From DATLMR01 sp035634255 (GTDB lineage: Bacteria > Acidobacteriota > Blastocatellia > UBA7656), in NCBI GenBank assembly GCA_035634255.1, contig DASQDI010000157.1, positions 62,001 through 126,000 on the forward strand: a stretch of DNA of 64,000 nucleotides. Reading direction: 5' to 3'. The notes under the pieces were generated by a model that did no database searches, had not been told where the DNA came from, and saw only the letters and a program-made list of their open reading frames with translations. This document shows positions 24,630-33,760 of this stretch, in pieces (positions within the stretch are counted from its first letter, which is position 1; every line of letters starts with the position of its first letter). The translations under genes and the position numbers were made by a program.

Positions 24630-27563
24630 ATGAATAAAACAGTAGCGACATTTCTCAGCATACTTTTATTGCTGACCCCTTTCGGGACCGCGCTCGGTCA
24701 GGCGCAAAGCCCGGCCGAGCTGCACGGGACCGTGACCGACGAGACGGGGGCTTACATGGTGGCCGTGCCGGTCACGCTCGACGACGGGAAGGGCCAGAAG
24801 TACTCGGCCGTGACCGACGACAGGGGGCGATACTCCTTCAAGGGGATTAAGCCGGGCACCTACACGGTCGCCGTGGAGATGGAAGGCTTCGCCCCGTTCG
24901 CGGAGGAGATCCCTCTCACTTCCAGACAGGCGGCCCCGTACGACATAACCCTGCGGGTCTTCATCGCCGACCAGGTCGAGGTGAGGAACGACTCGGCCGG
25001 GATATCGACCGAGCCGGACAAGAACCTATCTTCGGTCACCCTCGACGAAAAGGACATCGAGGCGCTGCCCGACGACCCCGACGACCTGCTCGACACCCTG
25101 CGCCAGATGGCGGGCGCGGGCGCGGCCGACGACGCGGCGATCTACGTGGGGGGCTTCCGCGAGCGCGGGCGCATCCCGCCCAAAGAGTCGATCCAGATGA
25201 TCCGCATCAACGTCAACCCATACTCGGCCGAGTACTCGGAGCCGGGGAGCGCCCGCATAGAGATCATCACGAAGCCGGGCACGGACACCTTTCACGGGGG
25301 CTTCAGGCTCGGCTTCTTCGACGAGGCCCTGAACGCGCGCGACCCCTTCGCGCCTTCGCGCGCGCCCCTTCAGGTCCGCAACTACAACGGGAATTTCAGC
25401 GGCCCGATCATTCGCAACCGCTGGGGCTTCTTCGTCGACATAGACCGGCAGGAGCGGGACGAGAACGACGTGGTGAGCGCGATCATACTCAACCCCGCGA
25501 CCCTGACGCCCGAGCCGTTCACCGCGTCCCTCGCGTCCCCGAGCCGCAGGAACAGCATGTCTCTGCGCACGGACATACTCGCGAACAGCAAGCACACGCT
25601 CGGCTTCCAGTACAGGTACAACAGCAGGGACTGGTCGAACCTCAACAGCGGCTTCGACCTGCCTGAGCGCCGGTTCGAGAGCCAGTCGAGCGAGCACACC
25701 CTGAGGTTCTCCCTGACCTCGATAGCCTCTGAGCGGTCCGTCAACGAGATGCGCCTGCAACTCACGAGGCAGGTCTCCAACCTGCAAGCCCTGAGCGACG
25801 CCACGGCCATCATCGTGCTCGATTCCTTCAACGCGGGGGGCAATCAGGGGTCGCTCTTCAACGACAGCCGGACCGACAGCCTCGAATTCAACGACCTCGT
25901 GACCTACACGCGCAACAACCACACGATCAAGGCGGGCGTCCGGGCCGAGGCATTCCACATCGAGAACGTAGACCGCGCGAACTTCGGCGGCACGTTCACG
26001 TTCGGGTCGGACGTGGAGCGCGACGCCTTCGGCAACCCGGTCCTCGACGCCTCGGGGAGCCAGATTCCGATCACCCCGCTCGAGCGCTACCGCCGCGTCC
26101 TGCGAGGGGTCCCCGGCTACAGGCCGTCGCAGTTCTCCATCAACCGGGGCGACCCGTTCGTCGGGGTCACGCAGTGGGAGTTGAGTTGGTTCGCGCAGGA
26201 CGATTGGAAGGTCTCGGACCGCCTGACCCTCTCTTACGGGCTCCGCCACGATTTCCAGACGCAGCTCGAAGACAAGCTGAACTTCGCCCCGCGCCTCGGC
26301 CTCGCATGGGTCGCGGACAAGGATAAGAAGGGCGTCGTCCGCGCCGCGGCGGGCGTGTTTTACAGCCGCCTCGACACCGGGGTCACGACCAGCACCCTGA
26401 GATTCGACGGGGAGCGGCAGCAGAATTTCGTCATCAATCAGCCCAGCTTCTTCGAGACCATCCCCGACACGTTCGAGGGGACCGACCGCAGGCAGCCGAC
26501 GGTCCGCATCAAGTCCGACGGCCTGAACGCGCCTTACACGATCATGTCGAGCGTCGGCTACGAGCGGCAACTGCCGAGGAACACCTTCGCCGCCGCGACC
26601 TACACCTTCACGCGCGGGGTTCACCTGCTGCGCTCGCGCAACATAAACGCGCCCCTGGTCTCCGACGAGGGCGGCGAGCTGATATTCCCCTTCCCCGGAG
26701 AAGGCCCCATCCTTCAGTATGAATCGACGGGCCTGCTCAACAGGCACGAGCTCAGGCTTCAGGGGCGCGCGAGTCTGGGCCAGAGGTACAGGCTCTTCGG
26801 CTCCTACACCCTCGCCTCCACGCGCGGCAACGCGGACCTGAGGAACTGGGGGCTGCTGCCCGCGAACTCTTACGACCTCTCGACCGAGTTCGGGCGGGCC
26901 GGCAATGACGTTCGCCACGAAGCCTTCATCATGGGGACGGCGACCCTGCCATGGAATGTGAGCCTCAACTCTTTCATCAACCTCCGCTCGGGCACCCCTT
27001 TCAACATCACGACCGGGCGCGATAACAACCGCGACACCTTCTTCAACGACCGCCCCGCGTTCGCCGACGCCGGAGACCCCGACGCAATCGTGACCGAGTA
27101 CGGGATATTCAACCCGAATCCGGGGCCGGGCGACGAGATCATCCCGCGCAACTTCGGGCAGAATCCGGGCTTCGTCTCCGTCAACGCGACCGTCTCCAAG
27201 ACCTGGGGGTTCGGCCCGCCCAGGGGCGGGTTCCAGGGTCAGGCGGCGACCCGTAACGCTCAGGCCGGGCAGGGCCAGAACCAGCGCGGGCCTCAGGACC
27301 GCAGGGGGCCAGCAGGGGGCAATTTCGGAGGTGGCCGCGGGGGGCCGGGCGGCGGAGGATTCGGAGGGCGCGGCGGCATGGGCGGGTTCGGCAACGAAAC
27401 GCGCTCCAGATACAATCTTACTTTCTCGGTCAGCATGAGGAATATTTTTAATCAAACGAACTTCAGAGGGTTCAACGGAGTGCTCACCTCGCCCAACTTC
27501 GGCAGGGCGAACAGCGCTTTCGAGCCGCGCAGGGTCGAAGCCAGCCTGCGATTCGCTTTCTAG
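24630..27563 (+). CDS. Oar-like TonB-dependent outer-membrane receptor with N-terminal carboxypeptidase-regulatory-like domain
   Basis: The protein of about 977 residues starts with a signal peptide (MNKTVATFLSILLLLTP). An Ig-like carboxypeptidase-regulatory domain follows (ELHGTVTDETGAYMVAVPVTL... DDRGRYSFKGIKPGTYTVAVEMEGF). Then come a plug domain (YVGGFRERGRIPPKESIQMIR) and a long beta-barrel ending in a terminal aromatic residue (VEASLRFAF). Near the end, about 60 residues rich in Gly, Gln and Arg interrupt the last strands (GGGRGGPGGGGFGG). This receptor class is abundant in acidobacteria and probably imports oligomers. It lies 72 bases after the Spy-like gene, so the sigma operon may control it. 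An ATG 39 bases upstream is less likely because it precedes the signal peptide. Confidence 0.9.
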   Translation: MNKTVATFLSILLLLTPFGTALGQAQSPAELHGTVTDETGAYMVAVPVTLDDGKGQKYSAVTDDRGRYSFKGIKPGTYTVAVEMEGFAPFAEEIPLTSRQAAPYDITLRVFIADQVEVRNDSAGISTEPDKNLSSVTLDEKDIEALPDDPDDLLDTLRQMAGAGAADDAAIYVGGFRERGRIPPKESIQMIRINVNPYSAEYSEPGSARIEIITKPGTDTFHGGFRLGFFDEALNARDPFAPSRAPLQVRNYNGNFSGPIIRNRWGFFVDIDRQERDENDVVSAIILNPATLTPEPFTASLASPSRRNSMSLRTDILANSKHTLGFQYRYNSRDWSNLNSGFDLPERRFESQSSEHTLRFSLTSIASERSVNEMRLQLTRQVSNLQALSDATAIIVLDSFNAGGNQGSLFNDSRTDSLEFNDLVTYTRNNHTIKAGVRAEAFHIENVDRANFGGTFTFGSDVERDAFGNPVLDASGSQIPITPLERYRRVLRGVPGYRPSQFSINRGDPFVGVTQWELSWFAQDDWKVSDRLTLSYGLRHDFQTQLEDKLNFAPRLGLAWVADKDKKGVVRAAAGVFYSRLDTGVTTSTLRFDGERQQNFVINQPSFFETIPDTFEGTDRRQPTVRIKSDGLNAPYTIMSSVGYERQLPRNTFAAATYTFTRGVHLLRSRNINAPLVSDEGGELIFPFPGEGPILQYESTGLLNRHELRLQGRASLGQRYRLFGSYTLASTRGNADLRNWGLLPANSYDLSTEFGRAGNDVRHEAFIMGTATLPWNVSLNSFINLRSGTPFNITTGRDNNRDTFFNDRPAFADAGDPDAIVTEYGIFNPNPGPGDEIIPRNFGQNPGFVSVNATVSKTWGFGPPRGGFQGQAATRNAQAGQGQNQRGPQDRRGPAGGNFGGGRGGPGGGGFGGRGGMGGFGNETRSRYNLTFSVSMRNIFNQTNFRGFNGVLTSPNFGRANSAFEPRRVEASLRFAF

Positions 27564-27583
27564 TTCGTGGCAGGAGAAGACAG

Positions 27584-28258
27584 ATGAAGAAGTTATTCGG
27601 AGCAGTCAACATTATGCTGGTGATCGCGGCCGGGGCCGTGGTAGCGGCCGCGCAGGACATGCCGCCGCAGGGGCAGGACGGCCCGCCGCAGGGCCGCACG
27701 CGGTTCCAGATGCCGAGCTTCGCCGACATGGATAAGAACAAGGACAAGAAGCTCGCGCGCGATGAATTCCCCGGCCAGATGCCCTCGCAGTTCTTCGACC
27801 GCATGGACGAGAACAAAGACGGCTTCGTCGACGAAGAGGCATGGAACCGCTCGCGCAATCGCATGACGACCGGCAGCACGCAGAGGCTCAGCGACATCCT
27901 CACGAAGTTCATGGATTCCGACACCGACTCTAAAATCTCAAGGGAGGAATTCGCCAGGATCACCCAACTCTTCGACGCCCTCGACAAGGACAAGAGCGGC
28001 GACCTGAACAAGGAGGAGATGGGCAGATTCTTCCAGGCGCTTAACGAAGTGCAGGCGCAGGCGACCGGAGGGGTGGAGGTCAACAGCCTCTTCGAGAAGT
28101 ACGATAAGAACAAGGACGGGAAGATAATCGCCGAAGAGATGGGCAACGAGCGCACGTTCGCGGCCCTCGACCTGAGCAAGGACGGCTCGGTCACGAAAGA
28201 AGAAGCGGAGCAGGCGCTCAAACAACTGGCCTCCCGCTCTCGCCAGCAAAAGCCTTAG
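27584..28258 (+). CDS. Exported six-EF-hand calcium-binding protein
   Basis: The 224-residue protein has a signal peptide (MKKLFGAVNIMLVIAAGAVVAAAQ). Six EF-hand loops follow: DKNKDKKLARDE, DENKDGFVDEEA, DSDTDSKISREE, DKDKSGDLNKEE, DKNKDGKIIAEE and DLSKDGSVTKEE. Most have the Asp/Asn and terminal Glu ligands for calcium. Such Asp-rich modules are common in exported acidobacterial proteins. It is the last gene of the sigma/receptor run, 20 bases after the receptor, which suggests a calcium-linked envelope function. Confidence 0.9.
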   Translation: MKKLFGAVNIMLVIAAGAVVAAAQDMPPQGQDGPPQGRTRFQMPSFADMDKNKDKKLARDEFPGQMPSQFFDRMDENKDGFVDEEAWNRSRNRMTTGSTQRLSDILTKFMDSDTDSKISREEFARITQLFDALDKDKSGDLNKEEMGRFFQALNEVQAQATGGVEVNSLFEKYDKNKDGKIIAEEMGNERTFAALDLSKDGSVTKEEAEQALKQLASRSRQQKP

Positions 28259-28415
28259 CAGGGGTCAGGGGCCGGGGGCCGGGGGCCGGTGACGCTCCCG
28301 AGGATTTCGATTTACTCGAAAGAGATTCCTTAAGAGAATCGATTCTATAAAGAGAATCTAAAACCCTACTCCCTAAGCCCCTGCCCCTGACTCCTGACCA
28401 CCGACCCCTATTCAT
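28259..28415. repeat. Intergenic repeat element, copy 1
   Basis: This gap of 157 bases has a tandem GGGGCC-type run on the left and the 16-mer CTGACCACCGACCCCT at 28394-28409 on the right. GGGGTCAGGGGC at 28261-28272 is an imperfect inverted match of GCCCCTGACTCC at 28383-28394. The 16-mer returns at 49524-49539 with one change, in another intergenic gap. Shared AT-rich pieces (TTCTATAAAGAGAATC here; a TTTATAGAATCC there) lie nearby in both. It may be a degenerate MITE-like or REP-like element. Confidence 0.5.
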
Positions 28416-29093
28416 ATGCTATCTGCAATCATTTTCGACTGCGACGGAGTCATCGCCGATACCGAGCCGCTCCACCTCGCCTCGTTCCAGAAGGTGCTCG
28501 AAGAGGAAGGGCTCTCTTTATCGAGGGAGGAGTACTTCGAGCGATTCCTCGCGCTCGATGACCGAGGGTGCTTCACGAAGGCGTTTGAGGAAAATGGCAG
28601 GGAGCTCTCCGCCGGAGCGCTCGCGGAGCTGATCGCCCGGAAGGCGAGCTACATCGAGCCCGTGATGAAGGAGCACCTGCGACTCTTCCCCGGCGCGGCG
28701 GAGTTCATCCGCCAGGCTTCTATGATTTACCCGATGGCCGTGGCCTCCGGCGCCCTCCGCGCGGAGGTCGAGCTGATCCTGAGCCACGGCGGCGTGCGCG
28801 ACTGTTTCGAAGTGATCGTGAGCGCCGAAGACGTGAGCAGGAGCAAGCCCGACCCCGAGCCCTTCCTGCTCGCGCGCAACCTGCTGAGCGCCGCGATGGG
28901 CGTCAACCTTCAGCCCCAGGCATGTCTGGTGATAGAAGACTCGGTCCACGGGGTCCTGGCCGCGCGCCGCGCCGGGATGCACGTACTCGCCGTGACGAAC
29001 TCGTACCCGGAGGAAGAGTTGACGATGGCCGACTGCGTCGTCGACAGTCTGGAGGGCCTCCCCCTTTCGGCCCTGGAAGCGATCTTCGGATAA
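28416..29093 (+). CDS. HAD-superfamily phosphatase, beta-phosphoglucomutase-like
   Basis: The 225-residue protein carries all four HAD motifs: DCDGVIADTE (nucleophile and acid Asp at residues 8 and 10), ASGALR (Ser of motif II), KPDPEPF (Lys of motif III), and VIEDSVHGVLAARRAGM (acidic pair of motif IV). The alpha-helical cap inserted after motif I puts it in the subfamily of beta-phosphoglucomutase and phosphoglycolate phosphatase. The substrate is probably a small sugar phosphate, but it cannot be fixed. The start ATG directly follows the intergenic repeat. Confidence 0.88.
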   Translation: MLSAIIFDCDGVIADTEPLHLASFQKVLEEEGLSLSREEYFERFLALDDRGCFTKAFEENGRELSAGALAELIARKASYIEPVMKEHLRLFPGAAEFIRQASMIYPMAVASGALRAEVELILSHGGVRDCFEVIVSAEDVSRSKPDPEPFLLARNLLSAAMGVNLQPQACLVIEDSVHGVLAARRAGMHVLAVTNSYPEEELTMADCVVDSLEGLPLSALEAIFG

Positions 29094-29140
29094 GAGGCCG
29101 TTTTCTGGGGTTTGTGGACAATCACCCTGGTTCATCGTAA

Positions 29141-29146
29141 TATAAT
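29141..29146 (+). promoter_or_regulatory. -10 box upstream of the beta-propeller gene
   Basis: TATAAT at 29141-29146 lies 45 bases before the ATG at 29192. A TGGACA at 29115-29120 would be a -35 with a 20-bp spacer, longer than usual. Confidence 0.45.
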
Positions 29147-29191
29147 CCCGTTCCGACAAATCGGAGTCGAAAGGATTGGGAACTAATAATA

Positions 29192-30220
29192 ATGGCTCAG
29201 CCGGTGATCGAAAGCCTGATGCCTCGGGCCGGAGTCGAAGGTGGCGAAGTCGTGATCGGATGCAGGGACTTTATCTTCTCCACCTACGATCAGGCGCGCG
29301 TCAGTTTCGGCCAGGCGCACACCCGGCCCATAAGCGCCTCCTCGACGCGGGTGATCGCGCCCATCCCTTCGGTTGACCTTATGAGCGGCGGCGAGGTGGA
29401 CGTGAGGCTGGAAGTCAACGGCACCGTCAGCGAGAGCCGCCCCTTCATCATCGGCCAGAAGCTCGCGGACAATCTCCACCCGGTCGCCAACCCCGCCTAC
29501 GACCGAGACAACGGCGCGATCTACACGACTTTTTCCGGCACGCGCGGGCAGAAAGTGCCCGTCTCCGTTTACAAGCTCACGCCCGAAGGCGAGAGGGAGC
29601 CCTTCCTGACCGACATCATCAACCCGACGGGGCTCGCCTTCAGCCCAGACGGGGAGATGTACATCACGAGCCGGTATGACGGCTCGGTCTACCGCGTCAC
29701 GCCATTCAAGGAAGCCGAGATTTACGCGCGCAACCTCGGGCTCGCGACCGGGATAGCCTTCGACTCGGAAGGCAGGATGTACGTGGGCGACCGGAGCGGG
29801 ACGATCTACACCGTGAACGAGATCGGGGAGGCCACGACCTTCGCTACGGTGGAGCCGAGCATGGCCGCGTTTCACCTCGCCTTCGGGCCCGACGGCTACC
29901 TCTACGTCACGGGGCCGACCCTGTCCAGCTTCGACTCGGTCATGCGGATCAGCAACGAAGGCGTGGTGACGAGATTCTTCACGGGGCTGGGCCGGCCGCA
30001 GGGCCTCGCCTTCGACCGCGAGGGCAACCTGTACGTCGCGGCCAGCCGGCGCGGGCACCGCGGCGTCCTGAGGATCACGCCCGACGCCGAGGCCGAGATG
30101 CTGGTCGCGGGGGTCTCTCTCGTGGGGCTCTGCTTCGACGATCACGGCAACATGATCATCGCCTCCAACGCCGAAATCTTCCGCGTGCCTCTGGGCATCG
30201 AAGGTTACTGGCCCTTCTAA
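29192..30220 (+). CDS. IPT/TIG domain plus SMP-30/NHL-type beta-propeller protein
   Basis: The 342-residue protein begins with an IPT/TIG fold of about 85 residues (MPRAGVEGGEVVIGCRDF... ARVSFGQAHTRPISASSTRVIAPIP). A beta-propeller follows with repeats such as PTGLAFSPDGEMYITSRYDGSVYRVT, ATGIAFDSEGRMYVGDR and PQGLAFDREGNLYVAA. This resembles the gluconolactonase/SMP-30 and NHL groups. No signal peptide is seen at this start, so its location is uncertain. Function is unknown; lactonase activity would need the metal ligands of the family, which I cannot assign. Confidence 0.8.
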   Translation: MAQPVIESLMPRAGVEGGEVVIGCRDFIFSTYDQARVSFGQAHTRPISASSTRVIAPIPSVDLMSGGEVDVRLEVNGTVSESRPFIIGQKLADNLHPVANPAYDRDNGAIYTTFSGTRGQKVPVSVYKLTPEGEREPFLTDIINPTGLAFSPDGEMYITSRYDGSVYRVTPFKEAEIYARNLGLATGIAFDSEGRMYVGDRSGTIYTVNEIGEATTFATVEPSMAAFHLAFGPDGYLYVTGPTLSSFDSVMRISNEGVVTRFFTGLGRPQGLAFDREGNLYVAASRRGHRGVLRITPDAEAEMLVAGVSLVGLCFDDHGNMIIASNAEIFRVPLGIEGYWPF

Positions 30221-30416
30221 CCCCTTCCACCGGCCCCCGGCCCGAGCCCGGAGGCGAGTCACAGTCGATTCACCGGCGCGCTTCCCCGTACCGAACGAAC
30301 TGCCCGGAGCCAGGGGGTCGGCGATTGTAGGAAAGCCAAGTTTGACAGGTTATCGAGCGCGATGTTAGTTTTCTTCGAGATATATTAGATGTTGTTTGCA
30401 TCAGGAGAAACCGCGA

Positions 30417-31109
30417 TTGGGTAACATAAACATAGGCGATCTGGTCATCTGGTTCGTGGTCTTTCTATTCTCGCTTTCAGTCCATGAAGCGGCGCACGCG
30501 TGGACATCCGAGCGGTTCGGCGACGATACGGGCCGACACATGGGCCGGATCACGCTCAACCCCCTGCCCCACATCGACCCCATCGGGACGATAGTCTTCC
30601 CCCTGATAGGCATGCTGAGCGGCGGCATCGCGATGTTCGGGTGGGCGAAGCCCGTCATGACGAACCCCCTGCTGTGGCGGGACAAGACCAAGGCGAACAT
30701 CATGGTCTCGGCCGCGGGCCCGATCAGCAACTTCATCCTCGTGGTCATCGCGTTCGTGGTGTTGAAGGCCCTGCTCGTGAGCGATGTCGTGGCCCCGGCC
30801 CGATCCTTGAGCTACTTCAGCCTGGTCACGCCGGTGGCCGCGCAGGCCGCGATCCTTGAGCCGCTCTCGAAACTGCTGAGCATCATGCTCCTGTTGAACA
30901 CGACGCTCGGGGTGTTCAACCTGATCCCGATACCGCCGCTCGACGGCAGCCACGTGCTCGAAAGCATCCTGCCCTACGAGATGGCCAAGGCGTACGAGCA
31001 GATACAGCCGTACGGATTCATCCTTCTCATCGCCCTGATGTTCACCGGCGTCTTCGGGATGATCCTCGTCCCGATCCTGAACTTCGTCGTCAGGCTGTTG
31101 CTGACCTAG
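30417..31109 (+). CDS. Site-2 protease-like M50 metallopeptidase
   Basis: This protein of about 230 residues has the zinc-binding HExxH motif in the first membrane segment (SLSVHEAAHAW) and the second-ligand motif NLIPIPPLDGSHV near the end, with about six hydrophobic helices. It belongs to the S2P/M50 group that cleaves membrane proteins within the bilayer. The TTG start is chosen because AGGAGA lies 8 bases upstream at 30403-30408; another in-frame TTG at 30396 overlaps that site. Targets could include anti-sigma factors, but none is adjacent. The trpS gene follows after 39 bases. Confidence 0.85.
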   Translation: MGNINIGDLVIWFVVFLFSLSVHEAAHAWTSERFGDDTGRHMGRITLNPLPHIDPIGTIVFPLIGMLSGGIAMFGWAKPVMTNPLLWRDKTKANIMVSAAGPISNFILVVIAFVVLKALLVSDVVAPARSLSYFSLVTPVAAQAAILEPLSKLLSIMLLLNTTLGVFNLIPIPPLDGSHVLESILPYEMAKAYEQIQPYGFILLIALMFTGVFGMILVPILNFVVRLLLT

Positions 31110-31148
31110 CGGGGAGCGCCGAAAGCCGCTCAAAGAGGAGAAAGAGAC

Positions 31149-32162
31149 TTGTCCAACGCTTCAGGCAGAAAGACCAGGATAGTGAGCGGCATGCGCCCGA
31201 CGGGGAACATGCACCTCGGCAACTACGAGGGCGCGCTCAAGAACTGGGTGAGGCTCCAGGACTCCGGCGAGCACGAGTGCTTCTTCTTCGTGGCCGACCT
31301 GCACGCGCTGACGAGCGATTACGCGGACACGAGCAACATCAAAAAGAACACGATTGAGATGGTGAGCGACTGGGTCGCGTCGGGGCTCGACCCGGAGCGG
31401 TCCACGATATTCGTGCAGTCGATGATCCCGGAGCACTCCGAGCTGCACGTCATCCTTTCGGCGGTGACGCCCCTCGGCTGGCTCGAACGGGTGCCGACCT
31501 ACAAGGAGCAGCGGGAGAACATAACGGAGAAGGACATCGGCAACTACGCCTTCCTCGGCTACCCCGTCCTGCAGGCCGCCGACATCATCCTGTACAAAGC
31601 GGACTACGTCCCCGTGGGGAAGGACCAGGCGTCCCACGTCGAGATCACCCGCGAGATCGCCCGCCGCTTCAACAACTTTTATGGGGACGTCTTCCCCGAG
31701 CCGAAAGAGCTCCACACGGAAGTCCTCGTGCTCCCCGGCACCGACGGGCGCAAGATGTCGAAGAGCTACAACAACGCCATCTACCTCATAGACCCCCCGG
31801 AGGTAGTGCGCGAGAAGGCCCGGATGATGATCACCGACCGCACGCGCATCAAGCGTTCAGACCCAGGGCACCCCGAGAGCTGCGACGTGTGCCAGGTCCA
31901 CAGGTTCTTCGTCGCCGCGGAAGTGGCCGACCGCTTCGACGAGGACTGCCGGGGCGCCCGCATCGGCTGCGTGGACCGCAAGAGCGCGCTGGCCGACTCG
32001 ATCATCGACCGGTACGGGGCGATTGCTGCCCGCAGCCTCGACCTGCGCTCGCAGCCCGAAAAGGTGACGGCGATATTGAAGGAAGGCTCGGCCCGCGCGC
32101 GCGCGCAGGCGAGCATCACCATGGCGGAAGTCCGGCGCGCGGTCAGGATGGACTGGTCTTAA
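31149..32162 (+). CDS. trpS: Tryptophanyl-tRNA synthetase
   Basis: The 337-residue class I synthetase has the HIGH-type motif as GNMHLGNYEGA and the KMSKS motif as GRKMSKSYNNAI. The length is normal. It charges tRNA-Trp with tryptophan using ATP. It uses a TTG start with AGAGGAG upstream. It is followed after 5 bases by scpA, a common acidobacterial order (protease, trpS, scpA, scpB), so these housekeeping genes share an operon. Confidence 0.96.
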   Translation: MSNASGRKTRIVSGMRPTGNMHLGNYEGALKNWVRLQDSGEHECFFFVADLHALTSDYADTSNIKKNTIEMVSDWVASGLDPERSTIFVQSMIPEHSELHVILSAVTPLGWLERVPTYKEQRENITEKDIGNYAFLGYPVLQAADIILYKADYVPVGKDQASHVEITREIARRFNNFYGDVFPEPKELHTEVLVLPGTDGRKMSKSYNNAIYLIDPPEVVREKARMMITDRTRIKRSDPGHPESCDVCQVHRFFVAAEVADRFDEDCRGARIGCVDRKSALADSIIDRYGAIAARSLDLRSQPEKVTAILKEGSARARAQASITMAEVRRAVRMDWS

Positions 32163-32167
32163 TACAG

Positions 32168-33037
32168 ATGGAAAACACCAGAGAAAAAGACGGGGCGGAC
32201 GCCGCTGCGCGGGCCGGCGCTCAGACGCCGGGGGCGCAGACCGCCCTCGAATCCTCCTCCGCGTCGGAGTCAGAGGACCAGTACAGGGTCAGGCTCGAAG
32301 TGTTCGAAGGGCCGCTCGACCTGCTGCTATACCTGATCCGCAAGGAAGAGGTGTCGATCTACGACATCCCCATCGCGCGCATAACCCAGCAGTACCTCGA
32401 CCACCTGCGGGCCATGCAGGAGCTCGACATAGGCGTCGCGGGCGAGTTCCTGCTGATGGCGGCGACTCTGATTCAGATTAAATCGCAGATGCTCCTGCCG
32501 CGCGACCCGGACATTCCGGAGGACCAGATGGAAGACCCGCGGGCGGAGCTGGTCAATCAGCTCCTGGAGCATCAGAAGTTCAAAGCGGCGGCCAACGCCC
32601 TGCACCAGCGCGCGACAATCGAGGCGGCCGCCTTCACGCGCGGGGTGACGGAGACGGACAAGGATAATCCCGAAATCTCCGCGACCATCTTCCAGTTGTT
32701 CGAGGTCTTTCAGGAGGTGCTGACCCGCCGGCGCGCCGTGACCGAGATCGAGATCGCCCGCGAGGAGCTGACGATGGCGGAGAAGATCACCGAGATCAGG
32801 AGGCTCGTCTCCGGCGGGCGCGAGCTGCGGGCGCGGGAGATGTTCGAGCAGGCGAAGTCGCGCAGGGAGATGGTCCTGATCTTCCTCGCGGTCCTCGAAC
32901 TGGTCAAGGAGCTGGCCATCAGGCTGACGCAGAGTGACACGTTCGGCGAGATAATAATCACGGAGCGAGAAGAAGCGGAGGGGGCCGCGGGAGGGGGGCC
33001 GGGGGCCGCAATTGGGGGAGGGGCGGAGGTTATTTGA
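32168..33037 (+). CDS. scpA: Segregation and condensation protein A
   Basis: The 289-residue protein is a kleisin. The N-terminal part has the signature RVRLEVFEGPLDLLLYLIRKEEVSI and the C-terminal winged helix contains REMVLIFLAVLELVKE. About 35 extra residues precede the domain, and a Gly-rich tail follows it. ScpA bridges the SMC dimer and binds ScpB to organise and segregate chromosomes. Start ATG 5 bases after the trpS stop. The frame is also open upstream inside trpS, but the domain begins only here. No SMC gene is in the window. Confidence 0.95.
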   Translation: MENTREKDGADAAARAGAQTPGAQTALESSSASESEDQYRVRLEVFEGPLDLLLYLIRKEEVSIYDIPIARITQQYLDHLRAMQELDIGVAGEFLLMAATLIQIKSQMLLPRDPDIPEDQMEDPRAELVNQLLEHQKFKAAANALHQRATIEAAAFTRGVTETDKDNPEISATIFQLFEVFQEVLTRRRAVTEIEIAREELTMAEKITEIRRLVSGGRELRAREMFEQAKSRREMVLIFLAVLELVKELAIRLTQSDTFGEIIITEREEAEGAAGGGPGAAIGGGAEVI

Positions 33038-33097
33038 GCGGGGCGAAAGATTATTCTCTTTCCCGGCCTCTCATGGTAGCTTATTTTTGGTCCGGTT

Positions 33098-33631
33098 ATG
33101 ACGATAGAGGAACTGAAACCGATAGTCGAATCGCTGATCTTCGTTTCGGAAGAGCCGATGAGCGTCAAGCAGCTCGCCGCGATCCTCGAAGGGGAGTCCG
33201 TCGAAGACATCGAAGCGGCCTGCGAGGGGCTGGGGGAGGACTTCAACGCGCGGGGCTCGGGGCTCGAACTGCGCGCGATAGCGGGCGGGTACCGGATAGC
33301 GACGCGGGTGGAGTTCAGCGAGTACGTGCGCAGGTACCTGAAGGCCCAGCCCTCGGCGCGCCTTTCGCTCGCTGCGCTCGAAACGCTCGCGGTGATCGCC
33401 TACAAACAGCCGATCACGATACCCGAGATTCTGGAGATCCGCGGGGTCACGTCGACTTCCGCGATAAAGACCCTGCTCGACCGGCGGCTCATCGTCGCCA
33501 AGGGTCACAAGCAGGTGGTCGGCCGCCCTATGATGTACGGGACTTCGAAAGAGTTCCTTATCCATTTCGGTCTGAACGATCTGTCTGAGCTTCCGAACCT
33601 TGAAGACTTCGAAGACCTGATGAGCAGTTAG
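33098..33631 (+). CDS. scpB: Segregation and condensation protein B
   Basis: The 177-residue protein has the two winged-helix domains of ScpB. It begins with the signature LKPIVESLIFVSEEPMSVKQLAAIL. The second domain contains the conserved LETLAVIAYKQPITIPEILEIRGVTS and GRPMMYGTSKEFLIHFGL. It binds ScpA as a dimer to form the SMC complex. It follows scpA after 60 bases, consistent with one operon. Confidence 0.96.
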   Translation: MTIEELKPIVESLIFVSEEPMSVKQLAAILEGESVEDIEAACEGLGEDFNARGSGLELRAIAGGYRIATRVEFSEYVRRYLKAQPSARLSLAALETLAVIAYKQPITIPEILEIRGVTSTSAIKTLLDRRLIVAKGHKQVVGRPMMYGTSKEFLIHFGLNDLSELPNLEDFEDLMSS

Positions 33632-33760
33632 ACGACCCTGAAAACGTCAGAAAATAATAATAAGGGTCGCTTCATCATTTTTCACACTGTCCCGCGTCCG
33701 GACGGGGCCACAAACAGACGCTTGGTTGAGTCCTGCTCCCCTCAGAGATAGGAAGACGTT

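Noticed and set aside
25026..27455. Long minus-strand frame (about 809 residues) opposite the TonB-dependent receptor
   Set aside because: The plus strand encodes a complete receptor with signal peptide and barrel. The antisense translation is compositionally typical of a shadow.
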